A stretch of 58,099 bases of DNA from Cyanothece sp. BG0011. Lineage in GTDB: Bacteria; Cyanobacteriota; Cyanobacteriia; Cyanobacteriales; Microcystaceae. Below are positions 8,702-18,700 of this stretch, one piece after another. A program made the translations under genes and the position numbers. Location: contig NZ_PRLH01000005.1 in NCBI RefSeq assembly GCF_003013815.1, positions 1 to 58,099 of the forward strand, in the 5' to 3' direction. The first letter of the stretch is position 1. The number at the start of each line of letters is the position of its first letter. The notes below the pieces were generated by a model. That model saw only the letters and a list, made by a program, of their open reading frames with translations. It did not search any database and was not told the DNA's origin.

Positions 8702-11700
8702 TTACTGTTTGAGTTTCATCTTGAGAGAGCGGTTTATCTTTTTGTTAAAAGTCATCAAATCAGCCATATAGCTAAAGATGACAGGAATGACTATTAATGT
8801 CAATAAAGTAGAGGTACATAAACCACCAATGACGGCAATGGCCATAGGACTTCGCACTTCTCCATCGGCACCCCAGGCCAAAGCGATGGGTAACATTCCG
8901 GCAATGGTGGAGAGGGTTGTCATGGAAATGGGGCGCAAACGGCATAACCCTGCCCCCACCAAGGCCTTAAATTTGGGCTGATTTTTTTCCATAGCAGCTA
9001 AGGCAAAATCAACCAATAAAATTGCATTTTTAGTGACCAAACCCATCAATAAAACAATCCCAATTAAAGCAAATAAACCTAATTCCTTTTGAGTTAATAA
9101 TAATCCCAATAAAGCCCCACCAATGGATAGAGGTAAAGACATCATAATGGTCAAAGGATAGAGAAAATTGCTGTAAAGTAAGACTAAAATCACATAAATA
9201 CAGAGAATTGATAAACTCAACGCCCCCAAAAAGCGACTGAAGATATCCTTCATAATCTTGGCATCTCCAAAAGGTTCTTCAGACACTTCAGGGGGTAAAG
9301 GATTCATGGCAGGTAAGGCCCTAATTTGGTCTAGAGCATCCCCCAAAGAAATGCCTTGTAAATTGCCAGAAAGTTCCACTTGACGATAACGATTAAATCG
9401 CCGTATTTGGGCCGGTCCGCTACCATAACGCAGGGTGGCCACAGCATTTAATGGAACTAACGTTCCATCATCCCTAGGAACTCGAAGATTTTTGAGGGTA
9501 TTAATATCCTGTTGTTGCTCAGAAGCCACTTTAACGCGGATGGGAATTTGGCGATCTGGCAGGTTAAATTTAGCTAAATTAAAGTTGACATCTCCTAAAA
9601 AAGCTAAGCTGGTGGTTTGGGCGATCGCTTGTACAGATACCCCTAAATCCGTTGCCCGTTGGGGGTCAGGTTCAACGATAATCTCTGGTTTAACTAAACT
9701 GAGACTAGAGGTTACTTCCACCAAACCGGGAATTTGTGCCATCTGTTGTTCTAAGGTCTTAGCTGTGGTGGTTAAAGCCATGGGGTTACTACTTTTGAGA
9801 ATGATCGATAAGTCTTTACTACCACTCACAGCCCCTTCGCTTCTAAAGGTGACTCTAGCTCCGGGTATAGCGGATAATTGAGGACGAATTTCCTCTTTAA
9901 ACCCTTGTTCTGATATATTTCGCTCATCTTTCGGTAGTAATTTAATGTACATTAGAGCTTCATTCACCTGTCCATCATCCCCCACATGGGACAGAATTTG
10001 AGCCACCGCCGGATGGGGTTGCATCATAGCCGTCGCCTGTTGCACCACCTCTTCTGTATCTTGCAAAGTTGACCCTGGTGGTAACTCAACACTGACACGA
10101 CTTAACCCTGTATCTCCTGCATTAAATAAACCCTTGGGAATAAACGGAACCAACTGTAAACTGGCAATAAAAAAAACAATCGCTAACAAAAGCGTCACCA
10201 TAGGATGACGTAAAGACCAAATCAAGAGACGACGATAAAGATTGAGAGGATAAAATTGCTGAGGCTCAAGGTTATTATTATTTTTCTTTCGAGGTTTTGA
10301 TTGCAGTAACCGTGAACATAATAGGGGAATAATCGTAGTAGCCACTAAAGTAGAAAACAGGGTAGCTACCGAGACAGTTACCCCAAAAGGCTGAAAATAT
10401 TGACCCGGAATACCCCCCATAAACCCAAGGGGCATAAATACCCCGACAATAGTGGCGGTGGTGGCCACCACCGCTAAACCAATTTCTACCGAACCGTCCC
10501 AAGCCGCTTGTAAGGGATCTTTGCCTCTTTGCAGATGAGAGTCGATATTTTCAATCATACAAATCGCATCATCCACTAAATTCCCAATAGCCAGAGCCAG
10601 TGCCAACAAAGTCATGCTATTGAGAGTATAGTTAAGCAAACCCATGACGGCAAAGGTAGGAATGAGGGATAAAGGCAGAGCAATAGAGGTGATCAGGGTT
10701 GCTCGCCAATCTTTTAAAAATAAACCCACGACTATCACGGTTAAAAGACAACCCAACATTAAAGCGTCAAAGGTTCCTTTGTAAGTGCTGCGAATGTAAT
10801 CTCCCAAAGTAAAAATTAAGGTAAATTGAATATCGTCGGCAAGGGTTTGTTCTAATGCTTGAACCACTTGACGCACTTGTTCTTCTACCGTGACTAAGGT
10901 GCTGCCCGTACTGCGAACTACGGAGAACCCAACCACAGGTTGACCGTTGAGATAGGCTGACTGTCTCGGATCAGCGTAACTATCTTGAATCTCTCCTAAA
11001 CTGTCCAAAGCAATGCGATCGCCGTTACTTAAAATAATGGGATAATCTTTTAAAGCGGAGATAGACTGAACACTACCGAGGGTGCGAATATTTTGTTCTT
11101 GTCCCCCAATTTGTGAGCGTCCCCCTGGTAAATTAAGATTAAAGTTACGAATTTGTTCATTTACTTCTGTTGCCGTAATACCGTAAGCTAAGAGGGCATC
11201 TGGCTCTAAATCCACTCGAATTTCACGGTCAACCCCTCCTAAACGGTTCACTTGCCCTACCCCTTCTATATTCAATAAGGCTCTGGCAATGTCACGGTCA
11301 ACGAGATCGCTTAATTCTTCGACCGATCGTTGTTGAGAAGCCACCCCATAGGTTAGGATCGCTCCCCCGGCAAAGTCTACCCGTTTGACAATGGGTTCAT
11401 CAATATCTTGGGGTAAGTCTTGACGAATACCATTGACGGCATTTTGAACATCATTGCTGGCTTGATTAGCATCGGTTCCCAGGACAAAGTTAATGATGGT
11501 GTTACTATTTTCGTCGGTTACAGTGGAGAGAATTTCTTCGATATTTCCTAATCCTGCCACAGCATCCTCAATTTTTTGGGTAACTTGTGTTTCCAATTCC
11601 GTGGGACTTGCTCCTCGCTGAGTAATATTGATACTAACGACAGGAACATCAATATTGGGTTCATTATCAATGCCTAGATTAGTAAAAGACACCAGGCCAA

Positions 11701-11776
11701 TGAGCGTTATTGTCAGAAAGACCACAAGAACGGGAATGGGATTTTTAATCGACCAAGTGGAAAGGTGAAAGGACAT
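8702..11776 (-). CDS. RND multidrug/siderophore efflux pump (AcrB family)
   Basis: 1024 residues, the usual length for HAE1-type RND pumps. The first transmembrane helix (NPIPVLVVFLTITLIGLVSF) is followed by a large periplasmic loop with the DIDEPIVKRVDFAGG region. A helix bundle contains the paired acidic residues of the proton relay in LAIGNLVDDAICMIENID. The second half repeats the fold, ending with LGLFALIGIVLLMGLVTKNAILLVDFA. It works as a trimer in the inner membrane with the adaptor encoded 47 bases upstream and an outer-membrane TolC-type channel, not present in this window. Next to a lipopeptide siderophore cluster, export of that product across the outer membrane is the likely role; general drug efflux is the alternative. 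Confidence 0.92.
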   Translation of the reverse strand: MSFHLSTWSIKNPIPVLVVFLTITLIGLVSFTNLGIDNEPNIDVPVVSINITQRGASPTELETQVTQKIEDAVAGLGNIEEILSTVTDENSNTIINFVLGTDANQASNDVQNAVNGIRQDLPQDIDEPIVKRVDFAGGAILTYGVASQQRSVEELSDLVDRDIARALLNIEGVGQVNRLGGVDREIRVDLEPDALLAYGITATEVNEQIRNFNLNLPGGRSQIGGQEQNIRTLGSVQSISALKDYPIILSNGDRIALDSLGEIQDSYADPRQSAYLNGQPVVGFSVVRSTGSTLVTVEEQVRQVVQALEQTLADDIQFTLIFTLGDYIRSTYKGTFDALMLGCLLTVIVVGLFLKDWRATLITSIALPLSLIPTFAVMGLLNYTLNSMTLLALALAIGNLVDDAICMIENIDSHLQRGKDPLQAAWDGSVEIGLAVVATTATIVGVFMPLGFMGGIPGQYFQPFGVTVSVATLFSTLVATTIIPLLCSRLLQSKPRKKNNNNLEPQQFYPLNLYRRLLIWSLRHPMVTLLLAIVFFIASLQLVPFIPKGLFNAGDTGLSRVSVELPPGSTLQDTEEVVQQATAMMQPHPAVAQILSHVGDDGQVNEALMYIKLLPKDERNISEQGFKEEIRPQLSAIPGARVTFRSEGAVSGSKDLSIILKSSNPMALTTTAKTLEQQMAQIPGLVEVTSSLSLVKPEIIVEPDPQRATDLGVSVQAIAQTTSLAFLGDVNFNLAKFNLPDRQIPIRVKVASEQQQDINTLKNLRVPRDDGTLVPLNAVATLRYGSGPAQIRRFNRYRQVELSGNLQGISLGDALDQIRALPAMNPLPPEVSEEPFGDAKIMKDIFSRFLGALSLSILCIYVILVLLYSNFLYPLTIMMSLPLSIGGALLGLLLTQKELGLFALIGIVLLMGLVTKNAILLVDFALAAMEKNQPKFKALVGAGLCRLRPISMTTLSTIAGMLPIALAWGADGEVRSPMAIAVIGGLCTSTLLTLIVIPVIFSYMADLMTFNKKINRSLKMKLKQ

Positions 11777-11823
11777 GATCTCAAATCTGTTGCAATACTA
11801 TAGTTTCTAGGAGGATAGGGGGC

Positions 11824-13215
11824 TTATTGAGGAAGAACAATGGGATCGCCATCTTTGAGATAGGCGGTTCCTTTGAGCACTAAAGTTTCTCCCTCTCTCA
11901 GTCCTTTGAGAATTTCGATCCGTTGGTTAGAGAGAATTTCTCCTGTTTCGACACGGCGCGCTTCAACGGTATTATCGGGTTTAACTAAGTAAACTAAAGC
12001 ACTGCCATCCTCTTGTGGTAACACTGACTCTAGGGGAACGCTTAAGGTGTTACTGATACGGGTAACAATGGTTCCTCGTAAAAACATTCCTGGTTTTAGG
12101 GAGGGGTTTGAAGGTAAATCGACCACTAATGTAGCTTGACGGGAGGTTTCATCAATTAATGGTTCGATTTCCCGTATTTTTGTTTGAAATTTTAGAGTTG
12201 GATCTTTATCTGAGGTAATGAGCACTGTTTGTCCTCGACGAATTCTGGTTAATTGTGTTTCAGGGATTTTGATTTGTAATTCTAAACGACCATTTTCAAT
12301 CACCGTAAATAAGGGACGTGAAGCAGTGGTAATATCTCCTAGTTTTGCCTCTCGTTTCGTGATTTTTCCCCTGACAGGACTAATGATTTTAGTGTTTTCC
12401 AGTTGGGCTAAACGGACTTGATATTCTGCTTTGGCTTCTGCTAACTCGGCCACTGCTTGAGCAATGGTTTCTCTTCGTGGACCGGCTTCTAGTTGGGCGA
12501 GTTTCTCTTTTGCTTCTGTGAGACGGGCTTGATTTTCTTCTAATGTCCCTCTTTTGATGCGTTCCTCGTTGATCACTTCATCTAAGCGATCGCGAGTAAT
12601 GACACTCTCGGCTTCTAAGCTTTGATTTCTCTGGACTCGTTCCTGTGCTAAGGTTAAATCGGCTTCGGCTTGAGCAAGGTTGGCTTCCATTTGTTGAACG
12701 CTGGCCTTGGCTTGAGCAATTTCCTCAACTCGGTTCCCAGCGCGCAGTTCGGCTAAACGGGCCTCGTGCTTAGCCACCCTCGCTTTGGCTTGTTGTAATT
12801 GGGCTTGTTCGACTGAATTATCCAAACTCACTAAGGTTTGACCCGGGTTAATCCACTCCCCTTCATCGGCAAAGATTTCTAGAATTTGTAATCCTGTCTT
12901 TTGGGAGTAAATGGGGATCGATTCCACCGGAACAATTGTTCCTGTGGCTTCAAGGGTATGCTTAAGGGGATAGGTCTCAACGCTAGTTACTGTCACTGTT
13001 TGTGGTGTCTTTGGGGACTGAGTTATGGGTGTAGCAGTGGTTGGCGACTCTTCTGTTGACAGCATGGGTAATAGTTTGATTGCGCCAAAGGTGATCATCA
13101 TCCCCATTGCGATCCCTAAAATCAGTTGTTTGTCTTTGAAAAACCCACGGGAAAAGACATTTTTCTTTTTCTCTGTTGATAAAACGGAGTCTTGGTTAAG
13201 AGAGTTATTCGCCAC
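11824..13215 (-). CDS. RND efflux periplasmic adaptor (HlyD/AcrA family)
   Basis: About 463 residues from a GTG at 13215. The frame stays open to an ATG at 13326, but that extension shows no signal or membrane segment, so I prefer the GTG; upstream Shine-Dalgarno support is poor for both. An N-terminal anchor helix (LILGIAMGMMITFGAIKLLP) is followed by a biotinyl-lipoyl-like half motif (VPVESIPIYSQKTGLQILEI, EGEWINPGQTLVSLD). A long Ala/Glu-rich coiled-coil hairpin precedes the second lipoyl half (IISPVRGKITKREAKLGDIT), then a beta-barrel and membrane-proximal domain ending KDGDPIVLPQ. It bridges the RND pump to an outer-membrane channel. It is the first gene of the minus-strand operon adaptor-pump-thioesterase. 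Confidence 0.88.
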   Translation of the reverse strand: MANNSLNQDSVLSTEKKKNVFSRGFFKDKQLILGIAMGMMITFGAIKLLPMLSTEESPTTATPITQSPKTPQTVTVTSVETYPLKHTLEATGTIVPVESIPIYSQKTGLQILEIFADEGEWINPGQTLVSLDNSVEQAQLQQAKARVAKHEARLAELRAGNRVEEIAQAKASVQQMEANLAQAEADLTLAQERVQRNQSLEAESVITRDRLDEVINEERIKRGTLEENQARLTEAKEKLAQLEAGPRRETIAQAVAELAEAKAEYQVRLAQLENTKIISPVRGKITKREAKLGDITTASRPLFTVIENGRLELQIKIPETQLTRIRRGQTVLITSDKDPTLKFQTKIREIEPLIDETSRQATLVVDLPSNPSLKPGMFLRGTIVTRISNTLSVPLESVLPQEDGSALVYLVKPDNTVEARRVETGEILSNQRIEILKGLREGETLVLKGTAYLKDGDPIVLPQ

Positions 13216-13683
13216 GATAATTTTTAAAATTGTTCTGACATATAGAAGTTTAACATTGACAAAAAAACAATAATGTGCATCCACTATTGAAAACTCATAT
13301 TGATTAATAATTGAGAATTTTTTCAATAACAGTCTAGCAAACCTTACAAATATATCATGTAACTATTGTCATGAGCATTTGGCTCTTGCTAAGTCTCTTC
13401 TCTAAAAATGCTTTCAAAAGCCAGTTGTAGAGGAAAATCTGAACCAACCATCGTCTAACATCTCAAGATTAGTGATAATTAATTTCATTAATACCTTGAC
13501 TATTATCAAAATCTGGTTTAGCATCATCTCTAGATTATTGATAGAGACTCTCATTAAGCTCCAACTAATCATAGGACTCAAATCTGAAAAAATCTGACAA
13601 ACATCGAATTACGGCTATTAGCAGTAATTCTGAGTTAATGCCTCACCGTGACCATAACTTTTAGGGCCATATAGGACTATAAA
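13216..13683. promoter_or_regulatory. Divergent promoter region between efflux operon and assembly-line genes
   Basis: This 468-base gap has no convincing gene. It must hold the promoters for the minus-strand adaptor-pump-thioesterase operon and for the plus-strand FAAL and downstream megasynthase genes. On the plus strand I see TTGACT (13496-13501), a 17-base spacer and TAGCAT (13519-13524), with a Fur-like sequence just upstream (13474-13492), leaving an untranslated leader of roughly 150 bases before the ATG at 13684. The minus-strand promoter was not resolved. Confidence 0.5.
13474..13492. promoter_or_regulatory. Weak Fur-box-like site before the biosynthetic operon
   Basis: GATAATTAATTTCATTAAT matches the 19-base Fur consensus at 13 positions by my count and sits immediately upstream of the putative -35 element at 13496. 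The spacer of that promoter also contains ATTATC. It is much weaker than the site at 6366, and in an AT-rich gap a match of this quality can arise by chance. Confidence 0.35.
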
Positions 13684-15738
13684 ATGACTGTTTGCTTAGA
13701 AAACCAGTTGAATTTACTTGAATCCACGAACTTAGTCGATATTCTGCGCTATCGGGGAGAATATCAACCCGATAAATCCGCTTACACTTTCTTAGCAGAT
13801 GGAGAAACAGAAACCGATCAGCTAACTTATGGAACATTACTCGCGTCAGCAGAAGCGATCGCGGTTGAACTACAATCACGCATTTCCCCAGGCGATCGGG
13901 CGTTATTACTCTATCCATCGGGTTTAGAGTTTATTTCCGCTTTTTTTGGCTGTTTATTAGCTGGTGTTGTGGCTATTCCCGTTAATTTGCCCAAGAAGAA
14001 CCAAAAAATGAAGCGAGTGGCTTCTATTCTCGAAAATGCACAAACAAACGTCATTTTAAGCACTCAGTCTCAAATATCAGCCTTAGCCTCTCAATTAGCG
14101 TTAGAAAACGTAACTTATCTCGCAACAGATACCTTAAATAAAGAAAAGAATTCCCAGTTTCAAATAATAGAGATATCAGGAGATACCTTAGCTTTTTTGC
14201 AATATACCTCTGGTTCAACTGGCGATCCCAAAGGAGTGATGGTTAGTCATGAAAATATCTTAACTAACTTACTGGATCAAGATTTAGGGGCAAAACACGA
14301 TCAAGATAGCGTAATCGTCACTTGGTTACCAGCTTTTCACGATATGGGGCTACTTTATGGCATTTTATTCCCTGTTTACAAAGGAATTACCTGTTATATG
14401 ATGCCCCCCATCGCCTTTTTACAGCGTCCTATTCGTTGGTTACAAGTCATTTCTAAATATGGTGGAACTCACACGGCGGCCCCTAATTTTGCCTATCAGC
14501 GTTGTGTTGATAAGATTACAGAAGAACAAATCAAAGCGTTAGACTTAAAAGGGTGGAAAGCTGCGTTTAATGGTGCAGAACCCATAAAAATAGCAACTTT
14601 AAAAGAATTTGCTCAAAAATTTCACCCTTGTGGCTTTAATTTCCAAACTTTTTGTCCTGCTTATGGGTTAGCCGAAGCAACGTTAAAAGTCACAACCGTC
14701 ACTAAAGATCAGCTGATTCAAGTTTGTCAGGTTGAGAAAGAAGCTTTAAGTCAAAATAGAATTGTTATAACCGATAACTTAGATAATTCTCAACTATTAG
14801 TTAGTTGTGGACAGACAGAAATTGACACAGAGATAGCTATTGTCAACCCAGACACCCTGCAACGCTGTCAAAACGATGAAGTGGGAGAAATTTGGGTTAA
14901 GGGAAAAACCATAGCGCGAGGGTATTGGCAACGTCCTGAAGCGACACAAGAGACATTTTGTGCAACTATCGCAGATACGGGGGAAAGTCCGTATTTACGC
15001 ACAGGAGATAATGGTTTTCTTTATCAAGGTCAACTTTACATCACCGGACGGCTCAAAGATGTCATTATTATTCGGGGAGGTAACTATTATCCCCAAGATA
15101 TTGAACAGAGTGTGATTGAATCTCATCCTGACTTATTGGCTGATTGTAGCGCAGCTTTTACCATAGAAGTGGAGGGAGAAGAACAATTAGTGATTGTTCA
15201 AGAAGTGGCAAGAACTGCGATAAGACGGTTAAATGAAGTAGAGGTAATAGAAGCTATTTGTCAAGCGGTTTTTGAAGCATTTGAATTGTCTGTTTATGCC
15301 ATTGCTTTAATTAAACCAGCCTCCATTCCTAAGACTTCGAGTGGTAAGATTCAGCGTCGTTTGTGTCGTCAACAATTTCTAAATGATCAACTTAAATTAG
15401 TTAGTAATTGGATAAACCCGACAGCAAAAAAAGGTCTGACTGATGATCGAAATGAGAAGGAAAGTTTAGGTCATTCGGTTATTTCAAGAGAGGATATAAC
15501 AGCAAGAGATATTCAAGATTGGTTGGTTACTTATTTTTCTAAAATATTAAACAAAAAACCTCAAAACCTTAGTATAAATACTCCTTTAGCCAATTATGGA
15601 TTAGATTCTGTTATAGGAATTGAACTAATTGAAGCCTTGGAAAAATGGTTGAATATTGAAATTGAACCCACCATTTACTATGACTATCCTACCATTAAAG
15701 CTTTAGCAGAAGGATTAGCAGAAGAAATCAATGAATAA
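13684..15738 (+). CDS. Fatty acyl-AMP ligase fused to an acyl carrier protein (FAAL-ACP)
   Basis: 684 residues. Residues about 1-585 form a fatty acyl-AMP ligase with the adenylate motif YTSGSTGDPKGVMVSH near residue 174, WLPAFHDMGLLYG, and PAYGLAEATLKVTTV followed by the region where FAALs differ from CoA ligases. The A8-like segment reads YLRTGDNGFL, then GRLKDVIIIRGGNYYPQDIE, and the C-terminal lysine loop PKTSSGKIQRR. Residues about 605-684 are an ACP with the phosphopantetheine Ser in YGLDSVIGIEL. It activates a free fatty acid as acyl-adenylate and loads it on its own ACP, starting the assembly line. The start ATG follows a 468-base divergent promoter region. Chain length cannot be read from sequence. 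Confidence 0.93.
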   Translation: MTVCLENQLNLLESTNLVDILRYRGEYQPDKSAYTFLADGETETDQLTYGTLLASAEAIAVELQSRISPGDRALLLYPSGLEFISAFFGCLLAGVVAIPVNLPKKNQKMKRVASILENAQTNVILSTQSQISALASQLALENVTYLATDTLNKEKNSQFQIIEISGDTLAFLQYTSGSTGDPKGVMVSHENILTNLLDQDLGAKHDQDSVIVTWLPAFHDMGLLYGILFPVYKGITCYMMPPIAFLQRPIRWLQVISKYGGTHTAAPNFAYQRCVDKITEEQIKALDLKGWKAAFNGAEPIKIATLKEFAQKFHPCGFNFQTFCPAYGLAEATLKVTTVTKDQLIQVCQVEKEALSQNRIVITDNLDNSQLLVSCGQTEIDTEIAIVNPDTLQRCQNDEVGEIWVKGKTIARGYWQRPEATQETFCATIADTGESPYLRTGDNGFLYQGQLYITGRLKDVIIIRGGNYYPQDIEQSVIESHPDLLADCSAAFTIEVEGEEQLVIVQEVARTAIRRLNEVEVIEAICQAVFEAFELSVYAIALIKPASIPKTSSGKIQRRLCRQQFLNDQLKLVSNWINPTAKKGLTDDRNEKESLGHSVISREDITARDIQDWLVTYFSKILNKKPQNLSINTPLANYGLDSVIGIELIEALEKWLNIEIEPTIYYDYPTIKALAEGLAEEINE

Positions 15739-15787
15739 AAAAATACGAATTTTGTTAATTTTAATAGGAAAGATTCTGTGAGGGAAA

Positions 15788-18700
15788 ATGGTTAACAATA
15801 AATCAAGAAAAGACATTGCTATCATTGGTATGGGTTGTCGTTTTCCAGGGGCAAAACATCCCCAAGAATTTTGGGAATTATTGAAAACGGGCAAAAATGC
15901 CGTTACAGAAGTCCCATTGCAACGATGGGATATTGAAAAATATTATCATCAAGATCCTGATATTCCAGGGACCATGAATACACGCTGGGGTGGTTTTCTC
16001 CATAATATTGATCAATTTGATGCTCATTTTTTCGGCATTTCTCCCCGTGAATGTCAACATTTAGATCCCCAACAGCGATTAATTTTAGAAGTGGCTTGGG
16101 AAGCGTTAGAAGACGGGGGTATTATTCCTGAAACCCTGAGTGGTAGTCAGACAGGGGTATTTATGGGACTGAGTAACCAAGACTATCATCGTCTTTTGTA
16201 TCAAGATGCAGCCCGTTGTGATGCTTATTGTAGTACCGGGACTTCTCCAGCGATCGCAGCTAATCGCTTATCCTATTTATTAAATTTACAAGGGCCCAGT
16301 TTAACCCTTGACACCGCTTGTGCCTCTTCTTTGGTTGCGGTTCATTTAGCTTGTGGCAGTTTACAACAAAAAGAATCAAATCTCGCCTTAGTTGGGGGAG
16401 TTAACCTAATTATTTCACCCAATCAAACCATTGCCTTTTCTCGCAACCGTATGATGTCCCCTGATGGTAAATGTAAGACCTTTGATGCAGGGGCCAATGG
16501 ATATGTGCGAGGAGAAGGATGTGGGGTTGTTGTCTTGAAACCCTTAGAAGATGCGATAAGAGACGGAAACAATATTAAAGCCATCATTCGGGGTTCAGCT
16601 ATCAATCAAGATGGGTTAAGTCAAGGATTAACCGCCCCTAATAGCTTGGCGCAACAACGAGTCATTCGTCAAGCATTAGCCAATGCAGAGGTGAACCCTT
16701 CCGATATTAGTTATGTAGAAACCCACGGGACGGGGACATCTTTAGGGGACCCCATTGAGGTTAAGTCTCTTAAAAAAGTGTTAATGAAGGGACGAAATAC
16801 AGAGCAAACCTGCTGGTTAGGGTCAGTTAAGACCAATATTGGTCATTTAGAGTCGGCTGCGGGGATAGCAGGGTTAATTAAAACGGTGTTATGTTTGCAA
16901 AACAGAGAAATTCCTGCGGTTTTACATTTTGAGGCGTTAAACCCTTATATTTCTTTGAAAAAGACTACTTTTGTCATTCCCACAACCTGTGAACCCTGGA
17001 ACATCCAACAAGGGTCACGGTTAGCTGGCGTGAGTTCCTTTAGTTTTGGGGGAACCAATGCCCATCTTATTGTAGAAGAAGCTGCGGTTTTGGGTGATCA
17101 GAACAACGCAGACATCGCCAAAAATAACATTGAACGTCCGGTACATCTTCTTACCCTTTCAGCCAAAACTCAGAAAGCGTTAGGAAATTTAGTACAAGAT
17201 TATTACAGTTATTTACAATCTCCTCAAACTCCGACCCTTGCTGACATCTGTTTTAGTGCCAATACTGGCCGTTCGACCTTTGAGTATGGTTTAGCCATCG
17301 TGTCTCAGTCTCTTGAACAGTTAAAACAGCAGTTAGAAGGGTTAATGAGAGGGGAAACGGTGGTTGGTTGTTTTCAGGGACAAATAACAGAAGAAAGTGA
17401 TCCAAGGGTGGCTTTTTTGTTTACGGGACAGGGTTCTCAATATGTAAACATGGGTCAACAATTGTATGAAACGTCTCCTATTTTTCGTCAGGTTATTGAT
17501 GAATGCGATCACATTTTAAAGCCTTATTTAGATGACCCCCCCCTCGCCCCCCCTTATCAAGGTGGGGGAATAGATGACCCCCCCCTCGCCCCCCCTTATC
17601 AAGGTGGGGGAATAGATGACCCCCCCCTCGCCCCCCCTTATCAAGGTGGGGGAATAGATGAGACGATTTATACACAACCGGCTTTGTTTTCCATTGAATA
17701 TGCTTTGGCTAAACTATGGCAGTCATGGGGGGTTCATCCTACGGTTGTTATGGGTCATAGTGTGGGGGAATATGTAGCAGCTTGTATCGCTGGCGTGTTT
17801 AGTTTAGAAGATGGGTTAAAACTGATTGCGGCTAGAGGTAAATTGATGCAAGCTTTACCTAAAAATGGCTCAATGGTGGCTGTTTTAGGGACATTAGAAC
17901 AAGTAGATAGTATTATTAAACCCTATGAAGATAAGGTAGCGATCGCCGCTATTAATGGGCCCAGAAGTTTAGTGATATCTGGGGAAAATAAGGCGATCAA
18001 CGAAGTTATTAAGGGTTTAAAAGAGCAAGAGATTAAAACAAAAAAATTAATCGTTTCTCATGCTTTTCATTCTCCGTTGATGCAGCCAATGTTAGAGGAA
18101 TTTAAGAAAGTTGCTGAAGAGATTAACTATTCTTTGCCTAACATTGAAATCATTTCTAATGTCACGGGATGTTCTATTAAAGAAGAAATGACGAAACCTG
18201 ACTATTGGGTTAATCATGTTACGTCACCGGTTAACTTTTATGGGGGTTTTCAAAGTTTATTAAAGGAAGATTGTGACATCTTGTTAGAAATTGGTGCTAA
18301 ACCTATTTTATTAACTATGGGTAGAATGATTATTGAAGATAAGCAAGAAAAAACTTATCATTATTTACCTAGTTTACGTCCTGGTAAGGCTGACTGGGAA
18401 CAAATGTTAGAGAGTTTAGCTCAATTATCAATCAAAGGATATCAAATTAATTGGCAGCAATTTGAACAAGATTATAATCGTTCTTTTGTTTCTATTCCCA
18501 CCTATCCCTGGCAACGTTCCCGTTATTGGTTTGAGGAATCTTCCTCTGACTTGAAAACTCAAGAAACCTCTAATCTATCAAGAAAAATAGAAAGAATTAA
18601 AAACAAGATTAATATTGTTAATCATGATTCTTCATTGGAAAACTCTGAGTTTGTTGAGCAAATAAAAAATAGTTTTAAAAATGAACAATTATTGTTAATT

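Noticed and set aside
17531-17656. Possible CRISPR or frameshifted region in the first PKS
   Set aside because: The copies abut without spacers, have 42 bases each and keep the PKS frame on both sides.
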